A stretch of DNA of 64,000 bases, taken from contig JABTTQ020003017.1 in assembly GCA_016081115.2 (NCBI GenBank), forward strand, positions 1 to 64,000, in the 5' to 3' direction. The notes below the pieces were generated by a model that did not search any database, was not told where the DNA came from, and worked only from the letters and a program-made list of their open reading frames with translations. How positions within the stretch are numbered: the first letter of the stretch is position 1; each line of letters opens with the position of its first letter. Position numbers and translations under genes: made by a program. This stretch comes from Rehmannia glutinosa (taxonomy: Eukaryota; Streptophyta; Magnoliopsida; Lamiales; Orobanchaceae). This document shows positions 1-11,800 of this stretch, one piece after another.

Positions 1-150
1 AGTTACGTATTATATAAAAACAACCACATATATTATCGAAATATATCCACGTAGATTTGATTGCAATTTTCGAAATATATATATGGGAAGTGAATAAATC
101 TACTTGATAAGTACTTGTGCCTCATTATTAAATTAAAATAACCATTCGCC

Positions 151-257
151 TGGTAATGATTTTTATGTGGTCCGAATTGATATTGTTAACTATATGTATT
201 GTGTATTTAACTTGCTTTTGGTAATGATTTTTACGTGGTCCTAATTGATATTGTTGA
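151..257. repeat. Short tandem duplication in AT-rich DNA
   Basis: Two imperfect copies of a segment beginning tggtaatgattttta, starting near 151 and 219 (spacing about 68 bp), each followed by a gtggtcc-aattgatattgtt stretch. No coding potential is seen. It is probably a local duplication in intergenic or TE-derived DNA. Confidence 0.6.
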
Positions 258-419
258 TGATTGTTGTGAATAACTTTCGAATATTATGCATTATTCTATT
301 GCTTTTTTAATGTATGATGTCTTTTATATGACTGAATTTTGATTAAGAGTTACCCATAATAAGAGCCTATGCTAAAGTCACTGACCTACACCTCGAGTGT
401 AGGTGGAATCCTCGTTAGC

Positions 420-622
420 GCTTGTGTTCTTAATCGCAGCTCATTATTATAGATTGTTAATTTGTTGCTTAAATTATTTGTTCAAATTCTGTAGTAATAA
501 ATTTGTATTTGGTGCTTTAGGTCTTTTAATCATAATTTATATTATTGTTGGTGCTTGTGTTCTTAACACGCATTCATTATTATAGATTGTTAATTTTTGC
601 TTCAATTATTTTGTTTCAATTT
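420..622. repeat. Tandem duplication, about 133-bp spacing
   Basis: The segment gcttgtgttcttaa followed by cattattatagattgttaat occurs near 420 and again near 553. The copies differ by a few substitutions and one-base gaps. The two short ORFs that overlap it are products of the duplication and show no protein-like composition. Confidence 0.6.
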
Positions 623-698
623 GCTAAAATCCATAAATCACAATTATGTTGTTTAATATATAAATTTAAATCAAATTATTATTATTGTAAATCAATAT

Positions 699-3600
699 TG
701 TCACGCCCAAATGGGACGCGACGACGATCCACAACTTAAATACAACAACTAAATAGTCGACTAATATCAAAGAAAACCCAAAGAAACAGAAACAGCAAAG
801 TAGGAAATAAAATAACATAAGTACAAATTACAACTTAAGGCCCACAATTATCCGAATTACATCCCAAAATCAACTAAAGATAACAACTTATTAGTCAAAT
901 GGTCTCACGCCCTTCAAAGCATGCACTCTAATGTGAAAGTAAAATAAAAGAGTCCAACAGTTGAATATAAGAAACAAAATTCAGCAACATCAACAATGAA
1001 GATAAGAAGTCCAACGTTTATATGTAAGCTCACCGTGGTCGGTTCAACATCCCCATAAAGTCCCTACCCAAAGGTTAGAAACAGGGGAGGGTGTGAGATA
1101 AAATGTCAGCTCGGATGGGGTGATCGTGTGTAAGGTATATATAGAAGTTAACGCGAGAAACAGCTAGAAGAAAACGTTGCAGAGATATGATGGAGAATCA
1201 CACACACCACACAAGCCGTCGTGGATAAATATGGATGCAAGAATATACTTATGCGCTTAAGAAACAATTACATTACACAAAGACTACGCGAGTCTGTGCA
1301 AGATGGTAGATTATGTATTGACGTAACGCCATAATCCTATGCAAGACAATTAATGGTTGCGACGATTTGTAGCGCCAATCAAATTCAAGTTCGATTAACT
1401 CCGAATCTTGTGGATCACAGCGATTCCTTCTGCTTCTTCCTTGTAATTCCCCGAGTAAATGGAATGCCAAGACTACAATTTTATCGCTCCACGTGCAAAG
1501 ACAAAATTCACACCGAGCTTGCAAGTGCCTTCTGACGGTCATAATCATGATTATACCTCGCTACCACGCACCCGCCTCGACAACTCCGCCTCGGGGCCAT
1601 GATTGTGGACGCATGGGGCTTTAAGAGTGGAATAGCGTACTCGAATGTGCCTTGCCCATCCCCGACTTATCCATTCTACTGGTGGAGCTCCTCGCACACC
1701 AAGTTGACTCAGTGAAAGTAAAACAAGTTCAAATAAATAACCACGCAATGAGTATTATTGATTCGGTATAGAAGCTGTCAGAAAATTTTCGGAAGTCACA
1801 GTGACAATTATGGCGCTGAGAGAGTTATTCGACGAAGATGATTATCTAAGGATAAGCACCGGTATCTTGAAGATTAGGTGGGACATAAGTCCCGTTATAG
1901 ATTCAAAATTGCAAGACTGAGGAAGTCGCTGCCATTAATCGCCAAGACGATCCGGTAAGTCAAGCGGTTTTTGGAGAAAATAAAATATTTTAATTATTAA
2001 TTAAACAGAGGGTCCAGGATACTTAGTAAAAGGAAAATTTTGGAGTTAGGTCCTTGATAAAAAGAAAATTTACAATTAGCCCCGCTTTGTAAAACCAATA
2101 CTTAAGCTAAAATTGAATAAATAAATATCCCACCTTGAAACAATTATGAGGTCAAATTCCTAAATTCTCTAAATTGTTCAGAGATTCAGGTTTTTAAAGT
2201 TTTGAGGTCGAGTTTTTATAAAATTCACATTGGCCCCAAATTTTTAAAATTATCATTTCGGCCTTAAGCTTCTAAAATAATCGAACTCACAAACCGAAGG
2301 ATTTAATGATTCCAATGGAAATGTCACTAAGTTAGAGATATTAAAAAATCAGCTTTTAAAAGAAATAAGGAGGTCCTTTAACTTTTGAAAATTCCCATTT
2401 TTGTCCCATTTTGAAATAATTGTCTCTAAGGCTTCTTTTAGGGGTCCAATTGTTATGAAATTTGAACTTTGGGTCCAAAAATATAATTAAGTTATAGTTA
2501 AATTTAGTATTTCCAGGTTCGCATGTATGTTTCCTGAAAATTTATTTTGGGTCCTCAAGTTTAATCTTTACAATTCGGTCCTCAATTTTAGTAAAATCAT
2601 TTCCAAATCCTAAACACTTGATTTTGGAATACATCAAATATGTCATTTCCAGTCCATTAAGAGTTAAATTTCAAATTTTAAAATTAAGGTCTGTACAGTT
2701 TCGTAAAATTGCAAAGTAGCTCTTAAACTTCTCAAATTTTACAATCTAGTCCTTGGCTTTTAAAGGCTGATTTATTTATCTTAAAACCTTTAAAACTTTA
2801 TTAAATGTCCAAAAGCAATTTTGAACCTGAGTACAGTCCCAAAATTCGAAATTTGCAGAGGGGTTCTTAAATTTTATTTTCTTGCAATTTAGTCCACTAA
2901 CTTTTCATTTTTGCATTTTAAGTTCAAAATTAAAATTAATCAATTATGCCGACTTGGCTAGGTTATAAGTCATCCAACATGGATTTAAAGATCATACATA
3001 TGCATGTTCATTTCATACAAGAATTCATCAACAGAATAATGAATTGTACATACAAAATCAAATTTCAATAAATAACATTTTGAGCAATACTTGAGAAATT
3101 TCATAACTTTGGATACATAAAATTAACATGCAATATAAAATATATACATATCCTTCAAGTGCTCATGATCAAAACACTACATGCATTTAACAAAAGCACC
3201 TAGAAGTTGAAAGGATTTTTCCACCCACCTAATTTGGAAAATTGTGAAATAAAAAAGGATAATTTCACAACTTTAGAAGTGAGGGTCACTTAGGCTTGCC
3301 CTTAAGTCAAGAAATACTAAAACTTTTGGAGTTAAAACAGTGAAAAATTAAGAAGAAAATAGAAGAAGATAAGAAAATTGGAAATACTACACTTTACCTC
3401 AGAAAAGAAACATTCAAACTAGTTGAAGCTTGTCAGATTTTGGTTCAACTCAAAATCACTTGAAGTCAGCCTGCTTTCTTAATGAAAAGGGGTGTTAAAA
3501 TTGAATAAAATAGAAGGAAGAAGGAAAATACACTAGAGTTCACTATCTTACCTTATAGTCTAAATCTTCAAAATTTTCTTCAAGTCTTGAAATCCTCTTC

Positions 3601-4635
3601 AAGGTGATCTCAAGCTCTAGTCTTCAAAGTCTTCAAATGTACCTCAAAAATCAAATTTGAGCTTAAGTTAAGAAGGGAAGGTGAACTAGAGGATATTAAG
3701 ATGAATTGAGAACAACATTTCTTACCTTGTGAAGGGGGTGTTCGAATTTGATGGGAGAATAAGGAGAGTAGTCTTGAAAATTTTTCTAAGTGTTGAAGAA
3801 GAAGTAAGAGGAAAGAGAGAGAGAGGTAGGAGGTTTAGAGAGAAGGAGGAGAAAGGCTTGAGAGATGAATGTGTTAGATGAAAATGAGATGAATTTTTTG
3901 TGTAATGAGGCCTTGTGGCCGTGGTACAAGGTGAGAGGGAGAGGAGAGAATTTTTGTTTTGTGCAATCTTTCCAAATTGTCTCTTGCATGAGACAATTTG
4001 GTAGTCAAAGGTATGGGTCAAAGTGGAATGTTGAGAGGAATAAGAAGAATGTTGGGAAGAATAGAATATGTTAGGAATTTAATGATATAAAATTGAGGTA
4101 TAAGATAATGTATATAATGTTTAAATTAATGATATAATTATACACAAGATGACTAATATAAGGTGTAAGTGTACAAAAGTTGGATGATATTTCTACACCA
4201 AAAAATCTCATCATTGTCGTCCACCTAGGGGTAAATTGGTAATTCCATATTTTTTTTGTCCCAAATTTGATGATAATAGATGAATAATATCAATCTCCAA
4301 ATTAATTAGCGATTTCCTTGATCACTTATAAGTCTCAAAATCACTTAATCTAAATCAAATTCTTAATTCTATAAGGTAAAAGTCTCTAAAATAATTAGTT
4401 TGTTAAAATTCTAAGGTGACTAATAAATACACAAATAGTAATAATGATCAATCAAGTGATCATAAATGCGAAATAGAATTAATAAATGATCATGATCACA
4501 AGTAATAAATAAAATGAAATAAATTGCAAAATATATATATCATTAATATTTACTCACAAGTGACGCGTAAAATAGTCGTATCAAATACATAAGACGACAA
4601 AAGGATCAATCATAGCTCGAAAATCGGGCTTCACA
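699..4635. other. Possible LTR-derived region, no gene recognised
   Basis: The stretch opens with TGTCACGCCC at 699, a common plant LTR start, and a plausible LTR-like end (gggcttcaca) lies near 4635. An alternative end, gtgaca, is near 1804. I find no matching second LTR, no polyprotein and no convincing 5-bp target duplication, so this may be a solo LTR, a fragment or chance. Between about 3,300 and 4,080 there are purine-rich leader-like sequences and short low-complexity ORFs only. Confidence 0.3.
1990..2940. repeat. Degenerate GGTCC-spaced repeat tract
   Basis: The motif GGTCC or GTCC followed by an A/T-rich stretch (often aattttacaatt) recurs roughly every 40-80 bp across this interval. 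The units are too diverged to give a clean period. Such tracts are often seen inside long plant LTRs, which would fit the possible LTR context of the flanks. Confidence 0.4.
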
Positions 4636-5020
4636 ATAATATAAATGAATTTTATATTATAATAAGTTAAAGAACACTACAAAAATGAAAATGTAATTAG
4701 ACCGAAAAACACATTATAAAGAAACAAAAATCAAGATCAAGATGAAAATAAAAGCGATATTTTATTTAGATAAAATCAAAATGCCCATATTTCATGGCTA
4801 AATATCCTAAAAAAAAATCCCTCTAAAATACCCGACGATCATTTTTTATTCAATCAAACACTAAAATAACCATAAATCCTAGTGAAAACAAAATGGAGTT
4901 AAATTCAAAATCTTCCTTTCATCTTCAACCTTTTATCTTGATATCTTTCTTCGATTCTTGGCATTATTTGATGATGAAAAGCCATCCAACAATTTACGTT
5001 TAATCGACAAACCTCTAACA
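4636..5020. other. AT-rich spacer, nothing recognised
   Basis: No ORF, RNA gene or terminal repeat pair is visible here. A single cactacaaaaatg near 4,676 resembles a CACTA-type terminus, but no partner is found. Confidence 0.5.
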
Positions 5021-5024
5021 ACCA

Positions 5025-7640
5025 GCTTTCTTTAACAACTTATCGGGCATGTTAACTTCGTCTTCGGTATGTCGGCCATCCTCGACGCGTTCATTATTCT
5101 CTCGGTTTTGAAAGATAATGACCTTAACAAAAAATATAAATTAATAATAATATTTATTGATATTATTCGAAAAATGTAATTTAAAGGATATCAAAGTGCA
5201 AGATATCATATTTAATGAGATTATTCTAAAATGTAATTTTTAATTGATATCAAATCGAAAACAGCCCATTTAATGACATTATTCAAGAAAACATTACTAA
5301 ATGATATTCAAAATGTTAATATTTAAATACCGACTTTCAATGGCAAAAGTAGAAAATTGGTTGAGTAATTCAGATCTGCAACAAATTTCATGACTGGAGA
5401 AAGGATCTCAAGAAATTGCCAAACATGATCGGGCCTTGACTTGCAGACCTTTAAAAAGACTTTTATCAACCAAAGCTGCTAACTTATCCTGAATGAATAT
5501 GTCATCATCCCTCCGATTGAATTCCAAAGAACAAATCAATTAAAAAATTATTATTAATGTTAGCACAATTTAAATATACCTCAAAGAAAATATAAAAATA
5601 AGTAACAAACCTCACCAACTCATTTTTTAAAGTAGCACATGATTTTCCAATCAAAGCTTATACCTATATCCCAACACAACAAGCAGTGTGTTAAGATTAT
5701 CATCCCCCAACCTCAAGTCAACTCGGACCTTCAAGATTTTTAAATATAGAGAAATACTAACGACTATTCGATACAAAGAAATAACATATTTAATTTAAAT
5801 ACCTAAAATTTCCAAAATGCGAGAATTTGTCGCAACGCTCACATTAAAACTTCTCCATAATTTGCGTAAGTTTTTGGATATTTTTTGATGATAGATACCA
5901 CCAACTCCAATGAAATAGAAGATTGTGGCACTAATCCAAACTCCCAATCTATTTTGAAAATAATAAAATCAATAACCAAACGAAATTTAACACAAAAATT
6001 AAAAAAAAATATTTTTGAAATATTTAAAAGAATTACCTCTTCATTAGCACATAACATCAATCAATCTAAACTAAGTGATTCCTACGTAAGCTAAGTCCTC
6101 GAATAGACCTTGCAAACCGGATAAGACACATAAATCATGGAGCGAGCCGGGTTGTTGCTCCTCGTGATTCCCTCGATTAATTTTAAACATACTTTAGTAA
6201 ATCATTTACAATTTTTTAAAATTATTCGAAATAATCTATAGTTATCAAACTCCTCTTAAAATCAAAAATCTCCTCAATATCATCATTCACAACCATTTGA
6301 GTGACATGATACATGTTTGAAAACTTTAACTTCCTCTCAAATAAAGGCACAAAAATTAAAAAGGCATAAAAATTAAAAAGTTGTTGATAATTTTAGAAAA
6401 GTGATAAAATAAAATTTATCTTTTTATTATTTAAATATTATATCTTACCTGGCATACCTTTCGCCCGACACATTTGAAGGATTATAACCAAAGACTCCAA
6501 ACTATGTTGGTCGAGATATGGTAGAATAGCATCCACATATTCCTCCCATAAAGTGCAATAAATGCGATTATTTCTATTCAAAATAAAGTTGAATTACATA
6601 TATCTAAAATAAAGCAAAAACATTAAATCATGAATTAAAATAGTTTAATACAATATAATTTAAAACACGAATATTAAAGAGCTCTTACTCCAAATCTTCT
6701 GCTTAAATTTAAATATTAAATAATTTATTGTTAAATACTAAAATACATAAATAAATTATGTAAATAGTTAATAATCTATTTGATATATTAAAATGAAAAA
6801 TCCGAAATTATTACATTATAAAATTTAATAAATATGTCAATAATTAAATGCGTATATTAAAACAAAAGGTAGCAAAACGTTAATATCATGTAAAATGAAA
6901 AATAATTACCTTATATCTAAAATAAAGCAAAAAACATTAAATCATGAATTAAAACAAACTTTTAATACAATATAACTTAAAAATCCTAATATTAAAGAGT
7001 TCTCACTCCAAGTCTTCAAGAGTAATATCAATGAAACATGATCTTGCCACCAAATTCCTTGTTTGAACAGACGATAGAGATTACTTTTTCCTATAATATC
7101 CTGTGGTAAACCACAAATAAAACAATAGTTTCAATACTATATTAAATGTGAATTAAAAATTTCGAGTGCAAAATACAAAACATACTAAAAAAGCATGGTC
7201 CCATCAACCCACACGATCGATGCCTTCCACAACTTTTGAAATTGTACATAAGTTTATGAAACATAATCTTGTATTTTGTGGATGTTGTTTTTGTATTTAT
7301 CCGTGTAGTGATAAATAACAAAGTCTTTTGTGACATAAACATGCCTTCATTCAACTTATTTCGGTAAACCTGTACATGCATCTTCCTAATTGTGCCATGC
7401 ATCCTATCACCCTAAAAATAAATTAAATTTAGCATAAGTTTATAATAACGTGAATTCAAGGTGATTTTTCAAATAAAAGATGTTGGTTACATCATAAAGT
7501 TTTATTACCTCAGAAGCATTATGGAACACACACTCCAACGTGCTTTGAATTTGGTTCTGTCAGTTATACGTCGACTCATGCAGGCGGGCCAATCTCAACT
7601 TCATAGCCGGGGCTTTTGCTCATGTTGATGCTCATTGATC
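5025..7640 (-). pseudogene. RPA70-like single-strand DNA-binding protein remnant
   Basis: Reading the minus strand downward from about 7,640, exon-like blocks appear in the order expected for the OB-fold region of a replication protein A 70-kDa subunit. A first block (about 7,509-7,600) reads STLECVFHNASE and ends at a GT donor. The next (to 7,411, after an AG acceptor) reads GDRMHGTIRKMHVQVYRNKL and later LFITTRINTKTTSTKYKIMF. A third (about 6,450-6,575) reads RIYCTLWEEYVDAILPYL and ends in a GT donor, and a fourth near 6,260-6,340 contains NDDIEEIFDFKR. An acidic tail with a stop is seen near 5,030-5,110. RPA70-like proteins bind single-stranded DNA; plant genomes hold many diverged copies, some carried by Helitrons. 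Internal stops and uncertain exons suggest a pseudogene, but single-base errors could contribute. Family assignment is from remembered family pattern, not a search. Confidence 0.5.
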
Positions 7641-8858
7641 AAAGCAGAATAGTGGTGCCATCTTTGCTATTGGTTTGGGAAATTTTGAAAGTTTTCTCGC
7701 AGAGAATTTTTTATACTGAGTATGAAAGCACGTGTTGAAAAAACATCAACAGAGATATCATATTTATAAGAGCACATGGAGTGTAATTATAGTAATAAAC
7801 TGTTTAATTTTTTTTGAGATGTTCTTAGCTTATGTGAATGTAACACTCGGCCAGCAAAATTAGACATATTAATTCGATTTGTTTCCTTTAGATTAGCAGA
7901 TCGTTTTTTCACTTAAAATTTAATGTTTTTTGTTTTTATTAAATTTAATGATACTTATGGATTGCCATAAAAAGAATGTCGGGCAATTGTTTAGATATTA
8001 AATTTGATTTTATTATAATATGAAAAATTAACGCAATAATAAATAATGGCGTGAATTTTTAAAATATTGGATTTGATTTGATTAGAATATGAAAAATTAT
8101 CTTATCGTATTTAACTTCGCTCGAAACTTGTTTCCATTACACCTTGATTAGAATAATATTTTTGTATATTGATTTAGAATGTCGAATTATTTAAGGATAT
8201 TCGTATTAGAATACTATAAAATCCGGATTTCCGTGAATAATATTAATTAACTAATGATATTAATACATAGAAGATTTGTTTCATTCCATTAAAATATTTA
8301 TCGATTATTCATTATAATAATATTTTATGATTATTGATTATGATAATATAACATTCGGATTTGTTTCATTAATTAGTATCCATCAAATAATAATTCGATT
8401 TCACACTAAAAAATGCCAAAAATTGGAACTAATTTTTACTAATTGAGGAAAGTCTGCTTAGGCAGAAAAGTTTTTTTTACTATTTATAAGTGACTTGGTT
8501 GTTATATATATATATATATATATATATTTGTAAATTGCCACTATTTGCAAGATTGGAGGTGTTGAATATATTATTATTCTTTGTGAAAAAAATAGTTTTA
8601 TTCTGCTTAAAAAGACATACTATTTTAATTTTTTTCTTTATGTTTCATTTTGTTAATTATTACTTAATTAATCAAGAAAAATCTGAAAATGTCTTTCTCT
8701 CTTATTTTAATTTTCCCCAAATCTGACCCCAAAATTTCATATGGGTTCTTTCTCTGGTTTTATCACTGTAACTTGTTTGTCTAGATTAGACTAGACAGCA
8801 TACAGAAATGGTGTAGGGGACGGAGACCCTTCCGCAGAATTATACTGAGACAAATCAA
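7641..8858. other. Intergenic AT-rich region upstream of the SCAI gene
   Basis: No supported gene. It contains a (TA)n microsatellite at about 8,505-8,528. The last 150 bp should hold the 5' leader and promoter of the SCAI homologue, but no clear TATA box is apparent. Confidence 0.5.
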
Positions 8859-11800
8859 ATGTCGCAGAATCAGCTGCAGAGTGGCAATAGTAGTATTCCT
8901 GGTGAACGAGGTCTACTGACTCTGCGGCCAAGGCCGATAAGAAGTTCTCTAAGATCCGCGATTTGCCCTACTATCAACGCACTAGGTAAACCTTAAAAAC
9001 TGCCGCCAAACGTCGAATTTTTGTCTCTACCGCTTTCATCACTTTCCATTTTGTTGCTTTTTGGGAATTTTGTTTTGTGAGAATGGTGTAATTTTTGATT
9101 GTATTGGAGTTGCTCATTTCTATTGCTGCTGGTATGTGCATGATTACTGCTTTATAATTGCAATATAGTCTGTGAAAATGTGTTTGAATGAGTTAATCTT
9201 CGCATGGATGATCCTGTTTATAGTACTTCCATGAATGATTGTTCCTCAAATGATTCCCTTGCATGCGAGTATGCCTATGATGGTTTATATCATCATTATA
9301 GAATATGGGCTTCACCAATTGCTTGTGTTTGTTTAGTCACGCCGCGTCTAAGTCTACGGTAAGACGCTGGCTGCCACAACTCTCTTTCTTGATAAGTTCA
9401 CTTCAATAATTTCTCGTAAGTGATAAATTACATCATATGCTTTACTTGGGTCTGGAGGAAACTTAACAGATTGTAAAGCAGCATCAGTAGTAACCATATA
9501 TTTTGTTTCTTTACGAAGAATCTTATACAAATTTTCAGACAATTAGATAGATTGTGAGTTCTGATTGTGAAATATAGAATATGGGTAGTTACCTAGTATC
9601 ATTTCTGTGAATTAAGGGCTTGAGGTATAGTGGACGGAAATATATTCATCGCTTTGGAATCACTATATAAGAGTGGTGTCCATGATCTTTGGTAGTAACC
9701 TAAAACTAACAACCATGCTTAGTATTGATTTCTAATTTTTGGTGCGAACCTTTTCTTTTGTTGAAATGATGAACCTGAGATAATATTATCTAATGATGTT
9801 CCAGATATGATACGATTTATAAAGTCTTTAAGGTCTATACTCAGCTTTGGAAGTTTCAACAAGAGAATCGACAGAAATTGGTGGAGGCTGGGCTGAAGAG
9901 ATGGGAGATTGGGGAGATCGCTCCAGAATTGGGCAACTTTATTTTGACAGTACATGAGGACTAGTGAGGCCAGTTATTTGTCAGAATCTTACATATTTTA
10001 TGAGGCAATCTTTGACGAGGGAGTATTTTCAAGGATGGACTGCATCAGGATGTCAATCTTGCCAACAAGCAATTGAGGTTCCTTGCTCGGTTTCTGTCAG
10101 TTTGTTTGGTATTGAACCGTCAGGGAAAATGGTTTATCAGTTGGTGAATCAGCTTAAAATGTTGCTTGACGAGTGCAAAAGTGACTTTCCAGGTCTTTTT
10201 CTCAATCAACATTTACTTATGTGATTACTAAGCTGGCGACAGATTAGAGTAGAATTGAATCAGACTTTTGTGTGCATCTGTGATTCATATATGTATGTAT
10301 GTATAGATATTAGAGTATACTATGTATTTCCTCATCGTCCATACATGTATTATGGGTACAAATCGCACATTTATTTTTTTTCGGTTCTGTTTGGGAAATT
10401 GCAGAACATGCTTGTTATCACATATGATAAATCAACTAGCAATATTAAGAGTTGTCTTTTCCAGGTTTTGACAGGCATATCAGGATTACAATATTTTGTT
10501 TTGTCGCAGTGAAGGTATCTACTCTGTGATTTCTAAATCTGAGAGCTAAATTAGTATTTGCTGCTTGCTATATTTTGATAGAGTCCATGTTGGGATCCTT
10601 TTGTTGTAGCTTGGCAGAGTGACCTGAATTGAATATAGAAATTAATAATTTTGTGTATCATGTTCAATGAAATTCTTTAGATAGGTGCTATCTATCTCAT
10701 GGAATATTGATTGTGTGTTAGATTTATGCAAACATCAAAATCTGCTTCATATTTTGTAGTATTAAGTAGAGAGGAATACCAAAGTGGGGTTGTTGGGAGG
10801 CCGCTTTTTTGGTGAATGGCTTGTCACCATCTCATGCACATTTTTTTGTCGTATTTGAGAAATATTAACTGGATACTATGCTATGATAGAAGCACTTTGA
10901 CTCATTTTATCAATCTTGATCGCATTTCTTTTCTATAGTTTGACTATAGATAGTTGATTACATATATGTGGTATTGTTTCCAGGAAACTGACTTTTAAAG
11001 AATGGAAGCTCGTGATTCAGGAGATAGTTAAATTCCTGAAAGCTGACACAGCTTTTATGAATATCAGGCCTTTGAGATATAGTGTCGTATTGGATCTTCA
11101 CCCAGATTCTTTTCCACATGTTATGGATGCAAAGAGAAAGCTAAGACTAAGAGATGCTTTATTGTGCAGTTACCATCCTAATGAGGTTTGCATTGTTTAT
11201 TTTCTATTGTTCTAACTGAAAAATATATCCGAGTGGTTTCATTTCAAATTTGTACCTTAAAAATATTCCCTCGCTTGTTGAATAATGATATAATGTCAGT
11301 GCTGACTTAACAAATACAGATTTCATATATTCCTCTTTGTTGTGAATCAGGTCAAGTTTCCAGAACTCACTTTGACACTTTTAGGATGCTGCAAAGTTTA
11401 GAGTGGGAACCTGTGGTTCATTTTACCAGGCAAGTATGGCTCCACCAAGTGGAACTGGATCTGTTGCCAGTCAAAATGGAGCTTCAGACCTAGTCGTGTC
11501 AATCAGGATATAACTGATCCTACTTTGCCACCAACCCACGAAAAAGCCATCTTATTTCGCCCATCTGCCACCCATTTTATAGCAGTGAGTATTCATCATC
11601 AAGCGGTTCTCCTTAGTCATTCCTTTTCAACGCCATAAGAAAACTGTGATTATTGTTTTTAATGTCAATGATTGAGCTTTATATGGGTATTGTACTGTCT
11701 TAAATTGTTTGAAATGACAAATTATATTGTATGCAGTGTTTTGTGCAAATAATGCTGAAGGTGAGGTGTGCCACTACTTCATCCATAATCTTATTTACCT

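Noticed and set aside
699..1804. A complete solo LTR from tgtcacgccc to gtgaca
   Set aside because: The ends look right but the flanking 5-mers do not match and a second candidate end exists near 4,635.
3722..4074. Overlapping ORFs on both strands near 3.7-4.1 kb
   Set aside because: Low-complexity purine/pyrimidine-rich sequence; no motif, and the opposite strand is equally open.
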